This document shows, one piece after another, positions 50,184 to 58,607 of a stretch of DNA of 64,000 nt. Positions within the stretch are counted from its first letter, which is position 1, and every line of letters starts with the position of its first letter. Position numbers and translations under genes: made by a program. The notes under the pieces were generated by a model, which had not been told where the DNA came from, ran no database searches, and worked only from the letters and a program-made list of their open reading frames with translations. Origin of the DNA: JAEYXS01 sp943367715 (GTDB lineage Bacteria; Verrucomicrobiota; Verrucomicrobiia; Limisphaerales; JAEYXS01); NCBI GenBank assembly GCA_943367715.1, contig CALRJY020000002.1, positions 1-64,000 of the forward strand. The letters run 5' to 3'.

Positions 50184-51551
50184 ATGTATATCAAGGTCGC
50201 CTGTGCCTGCGGTTGCCGTTACGGTTTCGATGTGGTGCCCGTCAATGGCCTCATGCCCGTGGGCGTGAACTGTCCCAAATGCGGTTTGGATGGCACCTTC
50301 AAGGCGGATTCCCTGATCGCCCTCGCGACCCCAAAAAAAGTGAATGTGCCCGCGGTCACACCAGGCGTGCTGGCCGGTATTCCGCTCCCCGCCGACCCGG
50401 AACCGGCTTCATCCTACCCCACCATTGCGCTGCCCCCGCCACCACCTGCGGCTGTCCCGCTGCCACCATCTCGTCCGCCCGCCGTCGCCTTGTCACCCAT
50501 CACCGGCTTGCCGATAAATTTCGCGGCTCCCGTATCCTCTCCGGCAGTAGCGACACCGTCTCCCGCGGTCGCCATCACGCCGCCTCCGGCGGTCGCGGCT
50601 GCGCCACCATCTCCCCCGGCACCAGTTAGTGGCCTGAGCGTCAAACGACGCGCGCCGGAAGCACACACCGCACCACCTTCGCTCCCGGCATCCCTCGGCT
50701 CAGCCAGTGCCGAGCCTGCATCCCCCGGCTTGCAAGTAAAAGGCGTGGTTCCTTCCTCCCATACCACCGAGACACCCGTGGCAACTCCCGGCTTCAAACC
50801 CCTTGAGCCGGAACCTGTGGCCGAAAAGAAACTTGCGGATCCGCACGTCCACATGAGCTACATGCCGAAGGACGGGCCCACGCCCAGCTTCCCGCGCGGC
50901 TTGTTGGGCGCGTTCATCGGCACCGTTGTCGGCGCGCTGATCTGGTTTGCCATCTATTACTTCGGCGAGATTGATTTCGGCTGGCTCGCCTTTATCCCGG
51001 CCGTGACGTCCGGCATGCTGGGTCGCAAGATGGCCCGCGAAGACAATCACTGGATTGGTGTCGCAGCTGCCATCTTCACCGTCCTGGCCATCTTCAGCGT
51101 GCGCTACGCCGTGCTTACCCACGAAATCGGCCGCAAGACCGGGCCGGAAGATTCCACCGCATTTCACTCCCCCTCTTATGACGAGCGTATGGCCGAAGCG
51201 AAGGAGGCCGTAGCCGCCCAGACTGATGACCAGATCCGCAATTTCATCCAAAACCAAAACCGCCGGGAATTCGAGAAATACGCCGGAAAAGGTGAGAAGT
51301 ATGAACCCGAAGGCGTCACCAACGAAGAGGTCAAGGAGTTCAAGGACTCCGATTTGAAGGGTTTTCAGGATTTCGCCAATGGCAAACCTTCCCGCGCCGA
51401 ATATGAGAAAGAGCTGCAAAATGACCGGGTAACGGAGACTTGGATCACCCGCATTGGGACCGCCCTGCTCGTCGTCGTCACCACCGGCCTCCTTGGCATC
51501 ATCCCCCTGATCATCGCCATCTGTATCGCTTACCGTACGGGATCAGGCTAG
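50184..51551 (+). CDS. Zinc-ribbon, proline-rich membrane protein (455 aa)
   Basis: An N-terminal Cys cluster (C7, C9, C11, C30, C33) looks like a zinc ribbon. Residues ~55-225 are low-complexity Pro/Ala/Val/Ser with SGLSVKRRAPE and PGLQVKGVVPS short repeats. Then about three membrane helices (~235-310), a charged helical region (~325-420, DQIRNFIQNQNRREFEKY) and a final helix (~428-452) follow. The layout resembles stress- or signal-sensing membrane proteins with zinc-ribbon heads; no named family is recognised. Confidence 0.68.
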   Translation: MYIKVACACGCRYGFDVVPVNGLMPVGVNCPKCGLDGTFKADSLIALATPKKVNVPAVTPGVLAGIPLPADPEPASSYPTIALPPPPPAAVPLPPSRPPAVALSPITGLPINFAAPVSSPAVATPSPAVAITPPPAVAAAPPSPPAPVSGLSVKRRAPEAHTAPPSLPASLGSASAEPASPGLQVKGVVPSSHTTETPVATPGFKPLEPEPVAEKKLADPHVHMSYMPKDGPTPSFPRGLLGAFIGTVVGALIWFAIYYFGEIDFGWLAFIPAVTSGMLGRKMAREDNHWIGVAAAIFTVLAIFSVRYAVLTHEIGRKTGPEDSTAFHSPSYDERMAEAKEAVAAQTDDQIRNFIQNQNRREFEKYAGKGEKYEPEGVTNEEVKEFKDSDLKGFQDFANGKPSRAEYEKELQNDRVTETWITRIGTALLVVVTTGLLGIIPLIIAICIAYRTGSG

Positions 51552-51605
51552 CGGAACTCCAGTTGCACAGCCGGGCAAAGCGTGGTTCACTCCCTGCCTG
51601 TTGTG

Positions 51606-52508
51606 ATGAGTGCTGTCGTTGAAAATGCGCCCAAGCTGGCCCGCCCACGCCTTCCCGCGTGGCTGCGGCTGGATCTGCCCACCCAAAGCGGTTTCGCCAA
51701 AACCCGTAACCTGCTGGATGGCCTGAAGCTGCACACCGTCTGCGAGAGCGCCAAGTGCCCCAACCATTGGGAATGCTGGAGCAAGGGCACCGCGACCTTC
51801 ATGATCGCCGGTGACCGCTGCACGCGCGCCTGCGGTTTCTGCGCCGTGAGCACCGCCAAGCCGCTGGCCTTGGAAGCCGATGAACCCACCCGTGTCGCCG
51901 AAGCCACCCGCCGCATGGGCCTCAAGCACGTCGTCATCACCGCCGTCGCCCGCGACGACCTCGCAGATGGTGGCGCCGAACATTTCCGCCAGACCATCGA
52001 AGCCGTGCGCGCCGCCAATCCCAGCATCGTCATTGAAGTGCTCGTGCCGGACTTCTTGGACAAGGATGACGCCATTGAAAATGTCCTCCGCGCCGAGCCG
52101 CACATCTACAATCACAATCTCGAAACCGTCCGCCGCCTCACCCCTACCGTGCGCTTCCGCGCCACGTATGACCGCTCCCTGAGCGTCTTGAAAAAGGTGA
52201 AGGAAAAACGTGGCGGCTCCATCTACACCAAGTCCGGCATCATGCTCGGCTTGGGTGAGACGGAAGCAGAATTGCTCCAAGCCATGCGCGACCTGCGCGC
52301 ATCCGATTGCGACATCCTCACTCTCGGCCAGTATCTCCAGCCCACGCTGAAGCATCTGCCAGTGGTAGAGTTCGTGCATCCGGACAAGTTCGCCGAATAC
52401 AAGGTGATCGCCGAAGGCCTGGGCTTCACCCACGTCGCCAGCGGCCCCATGGTCCGCAGCTCCTACCACGCGGACGAATTCACCATCACTCCCCCGAAAG
52501 CTTCCTGA
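51606..52508 (+). CDS. lipA: Lipoyl synthase
   Basis: This radical-SAM enzyme inserts two sulfurs into octanoylated lipoyl domains (300 aa, normal length). Both cluster motifs are present: CESAKCPNHWEC (Cys46, Cys51, Cys57; auxiliary cluster) and CTRACGFC (Cys72, Cys76, Cys79; SAM cluster). The KSGIMLGLGE and GQYLQPT blocks follow. The conserved terminal R-S-S-Y is present (VRSSYHADEF). The ATG at 51606 was chosen; a GTG at 51582 would add eight residues. No lipB or pyruvate dehydrogenase genes are adjacent. Confidence 0.95.
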   Translation: MSAVVENAPKLARPRLPAWLRLDLPTQSGFAKTRNLLDGLKLHTVCESAKCPNHWECWSKGTATFMIAGDRCTRACGFCAVSTAKPLALEADEPTRVAEATRRMGLKHVVITAVARDDLADGGAEHFRQTIEAVRAANPSIVIEVLVPDFLDKDDAIENVLRAEPHIYNHNLETVRRLTPTVRFRATYDRSLSVLKKVKEKRGGSIYTKSGIMLGLGETEAELLQAMRDLRASDCDILTLGQYLQPTLKHLPVVEFVHPDKFAEYKVIAEGLGFTHVASGPMVRSSYHADEFTITPPKAS

Positions 52509-52517
52509 CCCGTTCCC

Positions 52518-53282
52518 CTAATTAACGACCTTCGGTTCTGCCACCGGCGGATTCGTAGGCGGTGGCGGCAAAAGCTTGGGCACCGGTGCATTGGTCGGCG
52601 CGACGGGAGCTGCCGGTGCTGCGGGCTGGCTGGCGGCCGGAACATCCTCCGGCGTTTTGAATTTATCCGGATTGCGCAGATACTGGTACCAGTAGTAGTA
52701 GGCTCCGCTGAACACCAAGATCAAAAACAAGAACGCCGCTACCGTAATCATCACCTTCCATTTCTTGGCGTGCTGCTGGAACGCCTCCGCTTCCGCCTTC
52801 TGCGCCTCCCGGAAGAGTGCCAGCTCCTGTTCCATCGAAACGGTCTGGGCGGTTTCTTCCTTCAATTGCAGCACCAGCCACCCTTCCGCACTTTCTCCGA
52901 ATTGCGACGGCCTTTTCCCCGATTCCGCTTCCGTGGGCGCCCGAAACTCCGCCTGCGTAAAATGAGTATGCACCGCCGGCGTCCATAAACGCGCCAGCCC
53001 ATGGTTGATGGCCACTTTCTTGATCCGCTCCCAAAGTATCGCGCGCAATCCCTCCGTATGCTCCGGCACACCGATCGCTTCGCTATGGATCATGCCTTGG
53101 TTTCCTTGGATCTGCAGCGCCAGCGCCCCGATCACCTTCCCCTCCACCGCTTCCACCACCTGAAACTCCGTGAAGCGCCGTTCCAATTCCCCCACGGCAA
53201 AGCGTTCTACGCTCCACATGGAACGTAGCGCGGCCAGATCGTTGATCGTGGCCCGGCGGACCGTATGCACCGGCAAACTCAT
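52518..53282 (-). CDS. GNAT-like domain with membrane helix and proline-rich tail (254 aa)
   Basis: Residues ~1-140 have the start of a GNAT fold (VHTVRRATINDLAALRSMWSVERF, FQVVEAVEGKVIGALALQIQGNQGMIHSEAIGVPEHTEGLRAILWERI) but lack a clear acetyl-CoA loop. A helical linker (AQTVSMEQELALFREAQKAEAEAF) leads to a membrane helix at ~176-199 and a Pro/Ala-rich tail outside. The combination is unusual. The start at 53282 is divergent from ligA, with 79 nt between. Confidence 0.68.
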   Translation of the reverse strand: MSLPVHTVRRATINDLAALRSMWSVERFAVGELERRFTEFQVVEAVEGKVIGALALQIQGNQGMIHSEAIGVPEHTEGLRAILWERIKKVAINHGLARLWTPAVHTHFTQAEFRAPTEAESGKRPSQFGESAEGWLVLQLKEETAQTVSMEQELALFREAQKAEAEAFQQHAKKWKVMITVAAFLFLILVFSGAYYYWYQYLRNPDKFKTPEDVPAASQPAAPAAPVAPTNAPVPKLLPPPPTNPPVAEPKVVN

Positions 53283-53361
53283 CTCTGCTAAATACAACCG
53301 AAGCAGTTTTGCGGCCAATAAAAAGTGGATTTTAACCGCCGTCTCGGAATACTGGTCGCGC

Positions 53362-55398
53362 ATGACACCAGACGAGGCACGGCAACGTCACACCAAACTG
53401 GCCGAGGAAATCCGCCAGCACGATCACGCCTATTACGTTCAGGCCAAGCCCTCCATTTCCGACCGCGACTACGATCTCCTTTATCGTGAATTGTTGGACT
53501 TGGAGCAGGCACACCCCGATCTGGCCACCGCCGATTCCCCCAGCCAACGCGTCGGCGGTCACGTAGCCAGCAGCTTCGCCCAGGTGAAGCACGCTCAATC
53601 CATGCTCAGCCTAGACAACACCTACTCGCAGGAGGAAGTGCGCGACTTCGTGAACCGCGTGCAAAAACTCTTGCCCAATGAACCGCTCGAATGGGTCGTG
53701 GAGCCCAAGGTGGACGGCATCGCTATCAGCCTCCGCTATGAAAACGGTGTCTTCACCACCGGCGCCACGCGCGGCGATGGTACCACCGGTGACGATATCA
53801 CCAACAATCTCAAAACCATCCGCAGCATTCCCCTGAAATTAGCGGTGAAGAAAGATGCCACTCCACCTGTGTTTGAAGCCCGCGGCGAGGTTTACATGAC
53901 CCGCGATGGTTTCGCAAAATTGAACGCCGAGAAAGCCGCTGCCGGTGAAGAACTTTACGCCAACCCGCGCAACACCACCGCAGGCAGCTTGAAGCAGCTC
54001 GATTCCAAACTCGTCGCCAAGCGCCCCTTGGACATCGTCCTCTACGGGACCGGTGCCATCACCGCCTCGGAACAGCAGATGCCCGCCACCCATGCGGATA
54101 TGTTGAAACTGCTGCAAACCTTCGGCTTCAAGATCGCCGAACGTCATTGGGTCTGCCGTTCCACCGAGGAACTCCTCGTCGCCATCACCGAACTCGACCA
54201 GATCCGCCGCAATTTCAACTACGACACCGATGGCGCCGTCATCAAGCTGAACAGCTACGCCCAACGCGACCGTGTCGGTTATACATCCAAAGCCCCTCGC
54301 TGGGCCATGGCCTACAAATATCAGGCGGAACAGGCGGCCACGAAATTGAAGGCCGTCACCATCCAAGTCGGCCGCACCGGTGCCTTGACGCCCGTGGCGG
54401 AACTGGAACCCGTCTTCCTCGCCGGCAGCACCATCAGCCGCGCCACTCTGCACAATGAAGAAGAACTGCGCCGCAAAGACATCCGCGTGGGCGACACCGT
54501 GATCATCGAAAAAGCCGGTGAGGTCATTCCCGCGGTCGTTGGCGTGGTGCAGGAGCAACGCACCGGCAAGGAACAAGTCTTCGAGTTTCCTAAAACGTGC
54601 CCCGAATGCGGCTCCAAAGTCTCCCGCGATTCCCTCGGTGGTGAAGAAATGGTCGTCTGGCGCTGCGTGAATCTCGATTGCCCCGCCCAAGTCCGTGGCC
54701 GTCTGGAGCACTGGTGCACGCGCGGTGCCATGGATATCGAGGGCGGCGGCGAAGTGTTGGTGAATCAACTCGTGAAGAACCGGCTCGCTGGCAATGTGGC
54801 CGATCTCTACAGCCTCACGCTGGAACAAGTCGCCGGACTGGAGCGGATGGGCGAGAAGTCCGCGCGCAATTTCATCGATGGCCTCACCGCCAGCAAATCC
54901 CGCGATCTCTGGCGCCTCCTGTTCGGCCTCGGTATTTTACACGTGGGCACGGGCAGCGCGAAATCTCTAGGCCGCAGTTTCGCCTCCTTGGATGATATCC
55001 TGAACGCCACCGAAGAGCAGCTCGTCGAGGCCAAGGACGTGGGTGAAGTCATCGTGAAGAGCATCGTCCAATGGCGCAACGAACCCAAAAACCGCGAGCT
55101 CATCGAACGCCTGCGCGCCGCCGGACTCAACTTCAAGTCCGAGCTCTACCAGGCCGCCCCACCTAGCGGCCCGTTCAGCGGCAAAACCTTTGTCCTCACC
55201 GGCACTCTGCCCACCCTTTCCCGCGAAGCTGCCTCCGCCAAGATCGAAGCCTTGGGCGGCAAGGTCAGCGGTAGTGTCAGCAAAAAGACGGATTACGTGC
55301 TGGCTGGTGAAGAAGCCGGTTCCAAGCTCGAGAAGGCGCAGAAACTTGGAGTTAAAATCATCGATGAACCGGAATTCCTGAAAATGACGGCCTCCTGA
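53362..55398 (+). CDS. ligA: NAD-dependent DNA ligase LigA
   Basis: The 678-residue enzyme seals nicks in DNA using NAD+. Catalytic Lys116 sits in EPKVDGIAISL. Other blocks are the Ia-domain start LAEEIRQHDHAYYV, ANPRNTTAGSLKQLD, DGAVIK, the zinc finger CPECGS...CVNLDCP (around residues 412-435), helix-hairpin-helix repeats and a C-terminal BRCT domain (~600-678). The start is at 53362; the upstream in-frame codons overlap the divergent gene. The length is normal. Confidence 0.97.
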   Translation: MTPDEARQRHTKLAEEIRQHDHAYYVQAKPSISDRDYDLLYRELLDLEQAHPDLATADSPSQRVGGHVASSFAQVKHAQSMLSLDNTYSQEEVRDFVNRVQKLLPNEPLEWVVEPKVDGIAISLRYENGVFTTGATRGDGTTGDDITNNLKTIRSIPLKLAVKKDATPPVFEARGEVYMTRDGFAKLNAEKAAAGEELYANPRNTTAGSLKQLDSKLVAKRPLDIVLYGTGAITASEQQMPATHADMLKLLQTFGFKIAERHWVCRSTEELLVAITELDQIRRNFNYDTDGAVIKLNSYAQRDRVGYTSKAPRWAMAYKYQAEQAATKLKAVTIQVGRTGALTPVAELEPVFLAGSTISRATLHNEEELRRKDIRVGDTVIIEKAGEVIPAVVGVVQEQRTGKEQVFEFPKTCPECGSKVSRDSLGGEEMVVWRCVNLDCPAQVRGRLEHWCTRGAMDIEGGGEVLVNQLVKNRLAGNVADLYSLTLEQVAGLERMGEKSARNFIDGLTASKSRDLWRLLFGLGILHVGTGSAKSLGRSFASLDDILNATEEQLVEAKDVGEVIVKSIVQWRNEPKNRELIERLRAAGLNFKSELYQAAPPSGPFSGKTFVLTGTLPTLSREAASAKIEALGGKVSGSVSKKTDYVLAGEEAGSKLEKAQKLGVKIIDEPEFLKMTAS

Positions 55399-55400
55399 AA

Positions 55401-55438
55401 AGAAAAACCGGCCGGACACTTTCGCGTCTGGCCGGTTT
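55401..55438 (-). terminator. Terminator between ligA and the PQQ-like gene
   Basis: A 13-bp stem with one G-T pair (AAACCGGCCGGAC / GTCTGGCCGGTTT, 8-nt loop) is followed on the minus strand by TTTTTCTTTTC, so it mainly ends the minus-strand gene at 55458. It also lies 6 nt after the ligA stop and may serve both. Confidence 0.82.
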
Positions 55439-55457
55439 ACGAAATTAAACGAACCGC

Positions 55458-56702
55458 TTACTTCTTCACGTCGAAGCAGAAGATCAGTTCCTGGTCACGC
55501 AAGTAGAGCTTGCCGTTGGAGATGACGGGGTGAGTCCAGATCCTGCCCTGCTTGCTGCGTTGCGTTGTCTGCGGGTCGAGCTTGAACCGGCCTTTCTCGC
55601 TCCATCCCTTGGGAGTTGCCTCCACTAACGCCACATTGCCTGAGTTTTCCTCCAGGCAGTAGAGCATTCCGTCGGCATAACCCACCGCCCCCTTGGTTAG
55701 GCTCTTGCTCGCCCAGACTTCCTCGCCGGTCTTGAAATTCTGGCAAACCCAGGCATAGCCATCCGAGTGCCCGTAGATATGGTCGCCGATCAGGATCACG
55801 CCGCCATGATGGTTCTTCATCACCTTGTTCTCATACACATCGGTGACTTCGTTGTTCGCACCGATCTTGATCTGCTTGCAACCCGCCCCGTAACCCGAGG
55901 TGATATAGACAAAGCCATCCTTGTAGATTGCCGTCGGTATGACCGCTACCTTGCCTATCCAAGGGGCTTTCCACAACACCTTGCCCGTCGCGGCATCCAA
56001 TCCCGCCACGGAACTCATCACCAACTGGATATACTGGCGTTTGCCATTATGATCCGCTGCTATGATCGAGGAGTAATGGGCGCCTTCGGTCCAATCGGTG
56101 CTCTGCCAGATGACCTTGCCGGTCAGCTTGTCCAGTGCCGCCACGGTGCCTTTGCCCCCGCCCGGCGTGCAGAGAACTTTATTGCCATCAACCAGCACTG
56201 ATTCGGTATAACCCCATTTGGGAACGGCACCGCCCAATTCCTGCATCGTCTTTTTCCAGACCGGCTTGCCATCAGCCAGATTGACACAAACGAGCGTTCC
56301 ATCACCACCCAAGGCATAGATGCGGTCACCGTCCACCGTCGGCGTGCCCCGCGGACCATCACCCCAATCATTGGCCAACCGCTTGCCCAGAGGAGCACTC
56401 CACAGTTCCTTGCCGGTATTGGCATCGAAAGCCAGAATGAACTCCGCTTGGTCCCGGGCGCCCAAAGTGAACAACTTGCCCTTCACCACCGAAAAGCCGG
56501 CATACCCCAAACCGCCCGCCTCACTCATCCAAACTTTTTTGGGCCCTTCCACCGGCCATTGTTTCAGCAAACCGGTCTCTTTGGAGAGGTCATCCCGGTT
56601 CGGACCGCGCCATTGTGGCCAGTCATTTTGGGCCCAAGTGGTTGAAGGCAAGGCTCCAGCTAGCAGGGAAACACCGAGAAGCAAGGCGGCGACACGTTTC
56701 AT
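55458..56702 (-). CDS. Secreted PQQ-like beta-propeller protein (414 aa)
   Basis: The signal peptide ends ...STTWAQ. WPQWRGPNRDDLSKETGLLKQWP and repeated blades with Y-A-L-G-G-D-G-T-L-V-C-V-N and A-F-D-A-N-T-G-K-E-L-W signatures are typical of the eight-bladed PQQ/BamB-like propellers expanded in PVC bacteria. The true PQQ-dehydrogenase active-site residues are not evident, so it may be a binding scaffold rather than an enzyme. The start at 56702 gives the signal peptide. Confidence 0.85.
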   Translation of the reverse strand: MKRVAALLLGVSLLAGALPSTTWAQNDWPQWRGPNRDDLSKETGLLKQWPVEGPKKVWMSEAGGLGYAGFSVVKGKLFTLGARDQAEFILAFDANTGKELWSAPLGKRLANDWGDGPRGTPTVDGDRIYALGGDGTLVCVNLADGKPVWKKTMQELGGAVPKWGYTESVLVDGNKVLCTPGGGKGTVAALDKLTGKVIWQSTDWTEGAHYSSIIAADHNGKRQYIQLVMSSVAGLDAATGKVLWKAPWIGKVAVIPTAIYKDGFVYITSGYGAGCKQIKIGANNEVTDVYENKVMKNHHGGVILIGDHIYGHSDGYAWVCQNFKTGEEVWASKSLTKGAVGYADGMLYCLEENSGNVALVEATPKGWSEKGRFKLDPQTTQRSKQGRIWTHPVISNGKLYLRDQELIFCFDVKK

Positions 56703-56819
56703 GCGTTTAAGGCAATGGGGTTGATTGAACCCGGCCAAACTAGCCTCACTTGCACCTTCTTGCCAGCAAATTGCGCGTCCCGCTTTACAGCGGCGCGGCG
56801 CGTGATTAAGTTCCCCTTC

Positions 56820-57485
56820 ATGGCAGCAGAATTCGACGGCTCAGACTTTGTAGATACCGACTTTCAATCGTCGCAGAAAGCCGGCCATCCCGCACCCACC
56901 GGGGCCAATCGCCCGTCCACGCGGGAGGAACTGGACGGCACGTTGTCCGACAACCAGCAAAAGATCAACGAACTCAAACGGAAACAGGAAGAGCTCGAGC
57001 GTCAACGCGCCCAACTGGAAGAGATTCGCCGCCGCAAGATCGAGTATCAGACCGGCCGCGAAGAGATGACCCATAACCTCACCCGTGGCGTCGCTCTTTT
57101 GGAAGAAGCTGAATTCGCCACCCGCCGGGAAGCGGAACAGATGGCGAAAAGCCTCGCTGAGTTGCGTGACGCCCATGCCAAAGTCATGATGTTGAATGAT
57201 GAGAGCTGGACCAAGGAGACGGAGAACATCGAACTCACGCGTGCCCTGACCACCCTGGAGAATGCCCGCATGGAATGGAACACCGCCCGCCTGAAATGGA
57301 CCGTGCTCGACAAGGCGCTGCAAACTGCGGATGACGGTTCCGGGATCGGTGGCGCAGCCAAGGTGCCCAACTCCATGTTCCCCACGCAGAATTTTGGCCA
57401 GCTTTGCCGCTTGGGTTTTGCCCTCACCTGGCCGATAGCACTGGTTGTGCTGCTCGGGGTCTTGGTGCTCTTGTTACGTAAATAG
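56820..57485 (+). CDS. Coiled-coil tail-anchored membrane protein (221 aa)
   Basis: After a Ser/Pro-rich N-terminus, residues ~35-170 form a long coiled coil (DNQQKINELKRKQEELERQRAQLEEIRRR is a clear heptad stretch). A single C-terminal membrane helix (~198-219, LTWPIALVVLLGVLVLLLRK) anchors it. No named family is recognised. It is followed after 9 nt by another coiled-coil or anchored protein, implying an operon. Confidence 0.72.
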   Translation: MAAEFDGSDFVDTDFQSSQKAGHPAPTGANRPSTREELDGTLSDNQQKINELKRKQEELERQRAQLEEIRRRKIEYQTGREEMTHNLTRGVALLEEAEFATRREAEQMAKSLAELRDAHAKVMMLNDESWTKETENIELTRALTTLENARMEWNTARLKWTVLDKALQTADDGSGIGGAAKVPNSMFPTQNFGQLCRLGFALTWPIALVVLLGVLVLLLRK

Positions 57486-57494
57486 TGAATTGCC

Positions 57495-57998
57495 ATGCAG
57501 TGGTTGAAGAAAAAGCCGGACCCGCTCACTGATCGCGCGAAAGAACTTTCGCGTGAGATTGCGCAATTGGAGGCCGAGATCCAGAAGATGAGCGCCCTCA
57601 AGGAAGAGCCTCGTCCCGCAGTTCGCTCCACCACCCTGCCGGGCGATACCGGGCCCGTGCCCGCGCGCCTTCCTGCAAAAACCGTTCACGACCCGGTCTT
57701 TGAGAACGTGAACTCCCACAAACTGGCGGCGGCTGCCGAACTGGAAAACACCAGCGCCCACTACAATGACCTGGGCGTGCGCAAATACGATCTGCCCGCC
57801 CTGTTCCGGCGCATTCGCAATCACTTTTACGGCCCCACGCACAATCCGAAACTTATCAATTATCTCGCCGCTGGCAGTATCCACGGCCTTCGCCCCCTCC
57901 GCTATGAATCCCGGGTGGCCCGCAACCGTTTCGTTTTCTATTCGGTCTGTTTTCTGCTCATTCTTTGGGGTCTCTTTGCTCTGATTTCCCGCCGCTGA
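57495..57998 (+). CDS. Tail-anchored protein with short coiled coil (167 aa)
   Basis: A short heptad segment (DRAKELSREIAQLEAEIQKM, ~13-32) is followed by a Pro-rich linker and a middle region. KYDLPALFRRIRNHFYGPTHNPKLINYLAAGSIHGLRPLRYESRVARNRF comes next, before a C-terminal helix (~145-163). The central block looks conserved. It shares its layout with the upstream gene, 9 nt away, and is probably its partner. No family is recognised. Confidence 0.68.
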   Translation: MQWLKKKPDPLTDRAKELSREIAQLEAEIQKMSALKEEPRPAVRSTTLPGDTGPVPARLPAKTVHDPVFENVNSHKLAAAAELENTSAHYNDLGVRKYDLPALFRRIRNHFYGPTHNPKLINYLAAGSIHGLRPLRYESRVARNRFVFYSVCFLLILWGLFALISRR

Positions 57999-58002
57999 CC
58001 AC

Positions 58003-58080
58003 ATGTCCATCACTGTTATCCTGGTCGTGCTGCTGGTTCTGGTGGTGCTCGCCTATCTGATCATGGGCGGTCGTGATTGA
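58003..58080 (+). CDS. 25-residue single-span membrane peptide
   Basis: The frame MSITVILVVLLVLVVLAYLIMGGRD starts 4 nt after the previous stop and its TGA shares one base with the ATG of ogt (58078-58082). The almost uniformly hydrophobic 20-residue core and polar GGRD end are as expected for a single transmembrane peptide. Position, tight spacing and overlap support translation; a function is unknown. Confidence 0.55.
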   Translation: MSITVILVVLLVLVVLAYLIMGGRD

Positions 58081-58571
58081 TGATTCCATATTTCTACATC
58101 GCCACTCCTTTGGGAGATTTTAAGGCCATCTATTCCGTCCATGGTCTGGCTGCCGTCGATTTTCCCGGCCAATCACATGCGAGTCCTCCCCAGCTGGCCG
58201 AACCATCCGCCACCCATCTTGATCAGTGGCATTCACTGACGGCAGAAGCCTTGCTCGCGATGGTTTCTGGTCAAGTGCCGAAACGCCTTCCACCGCTCGA
58301 TCTTTCACGCGGTTCTGAATTTCAACAAGCCGTCTGGCAGGAGCTTTTGGCCATCCCCTTGGGACACACACGCACTTACGGTGAACTGGCGATCAGACTG
58401 GGAAATCCAGGTGGTTCACGGGCAGTGGGTGCAGCCTGCGGAGCCAATCCCATTCCCGTCATCGTTCCCTGCCACCGGGTCCTGGCCGCGAACGGCAAGC
58501 TGGGCGGCTTCAGCGGCGGACCCGGCTGGAAAAACCGGTTGTTGCAGATCGAAGGCGTACTCCTCGCCTAA
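58080..58571 (+). CDS. ogt: Methylated-DNA-protein-cysteine S-methyltransferase
   Basis: This protein removes O6-alkyl groups from guanine by transfer to its own cysteine, Cys131 in IPVIVPCHRV. The upstream SEFQQAVWQELLAIPLGHTRTYGELA helix-turn-helix and the later LGGFSGG block complete the family. At 163 residues it is a standard single-domain form without an AraC-type N-terminal part. The start at 58080 overlaps the tiny membrane-peptide gene by one base, suggesting coupled translation. Confidence 0.95.
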   Translation: MIPYFYIATPLGDFKAIYSVHGLAAVDFPGQSHASPPQLAEPSATHLDQWHSLTAEALLAMVSGQVPKRLPPLDLSRGSEFQQAVWQELLAIPLGHTRTYGELAIRLGNPGGSRAVGAACGANPIPVIVPCHRVLAANGKLGGFSGGPGWKNRLLQIEGVLLA

Positions 58572-58607
58572 TCCGGAACGCTGGTTCCAGCTCGGCGCGT
58601 TAATTCC

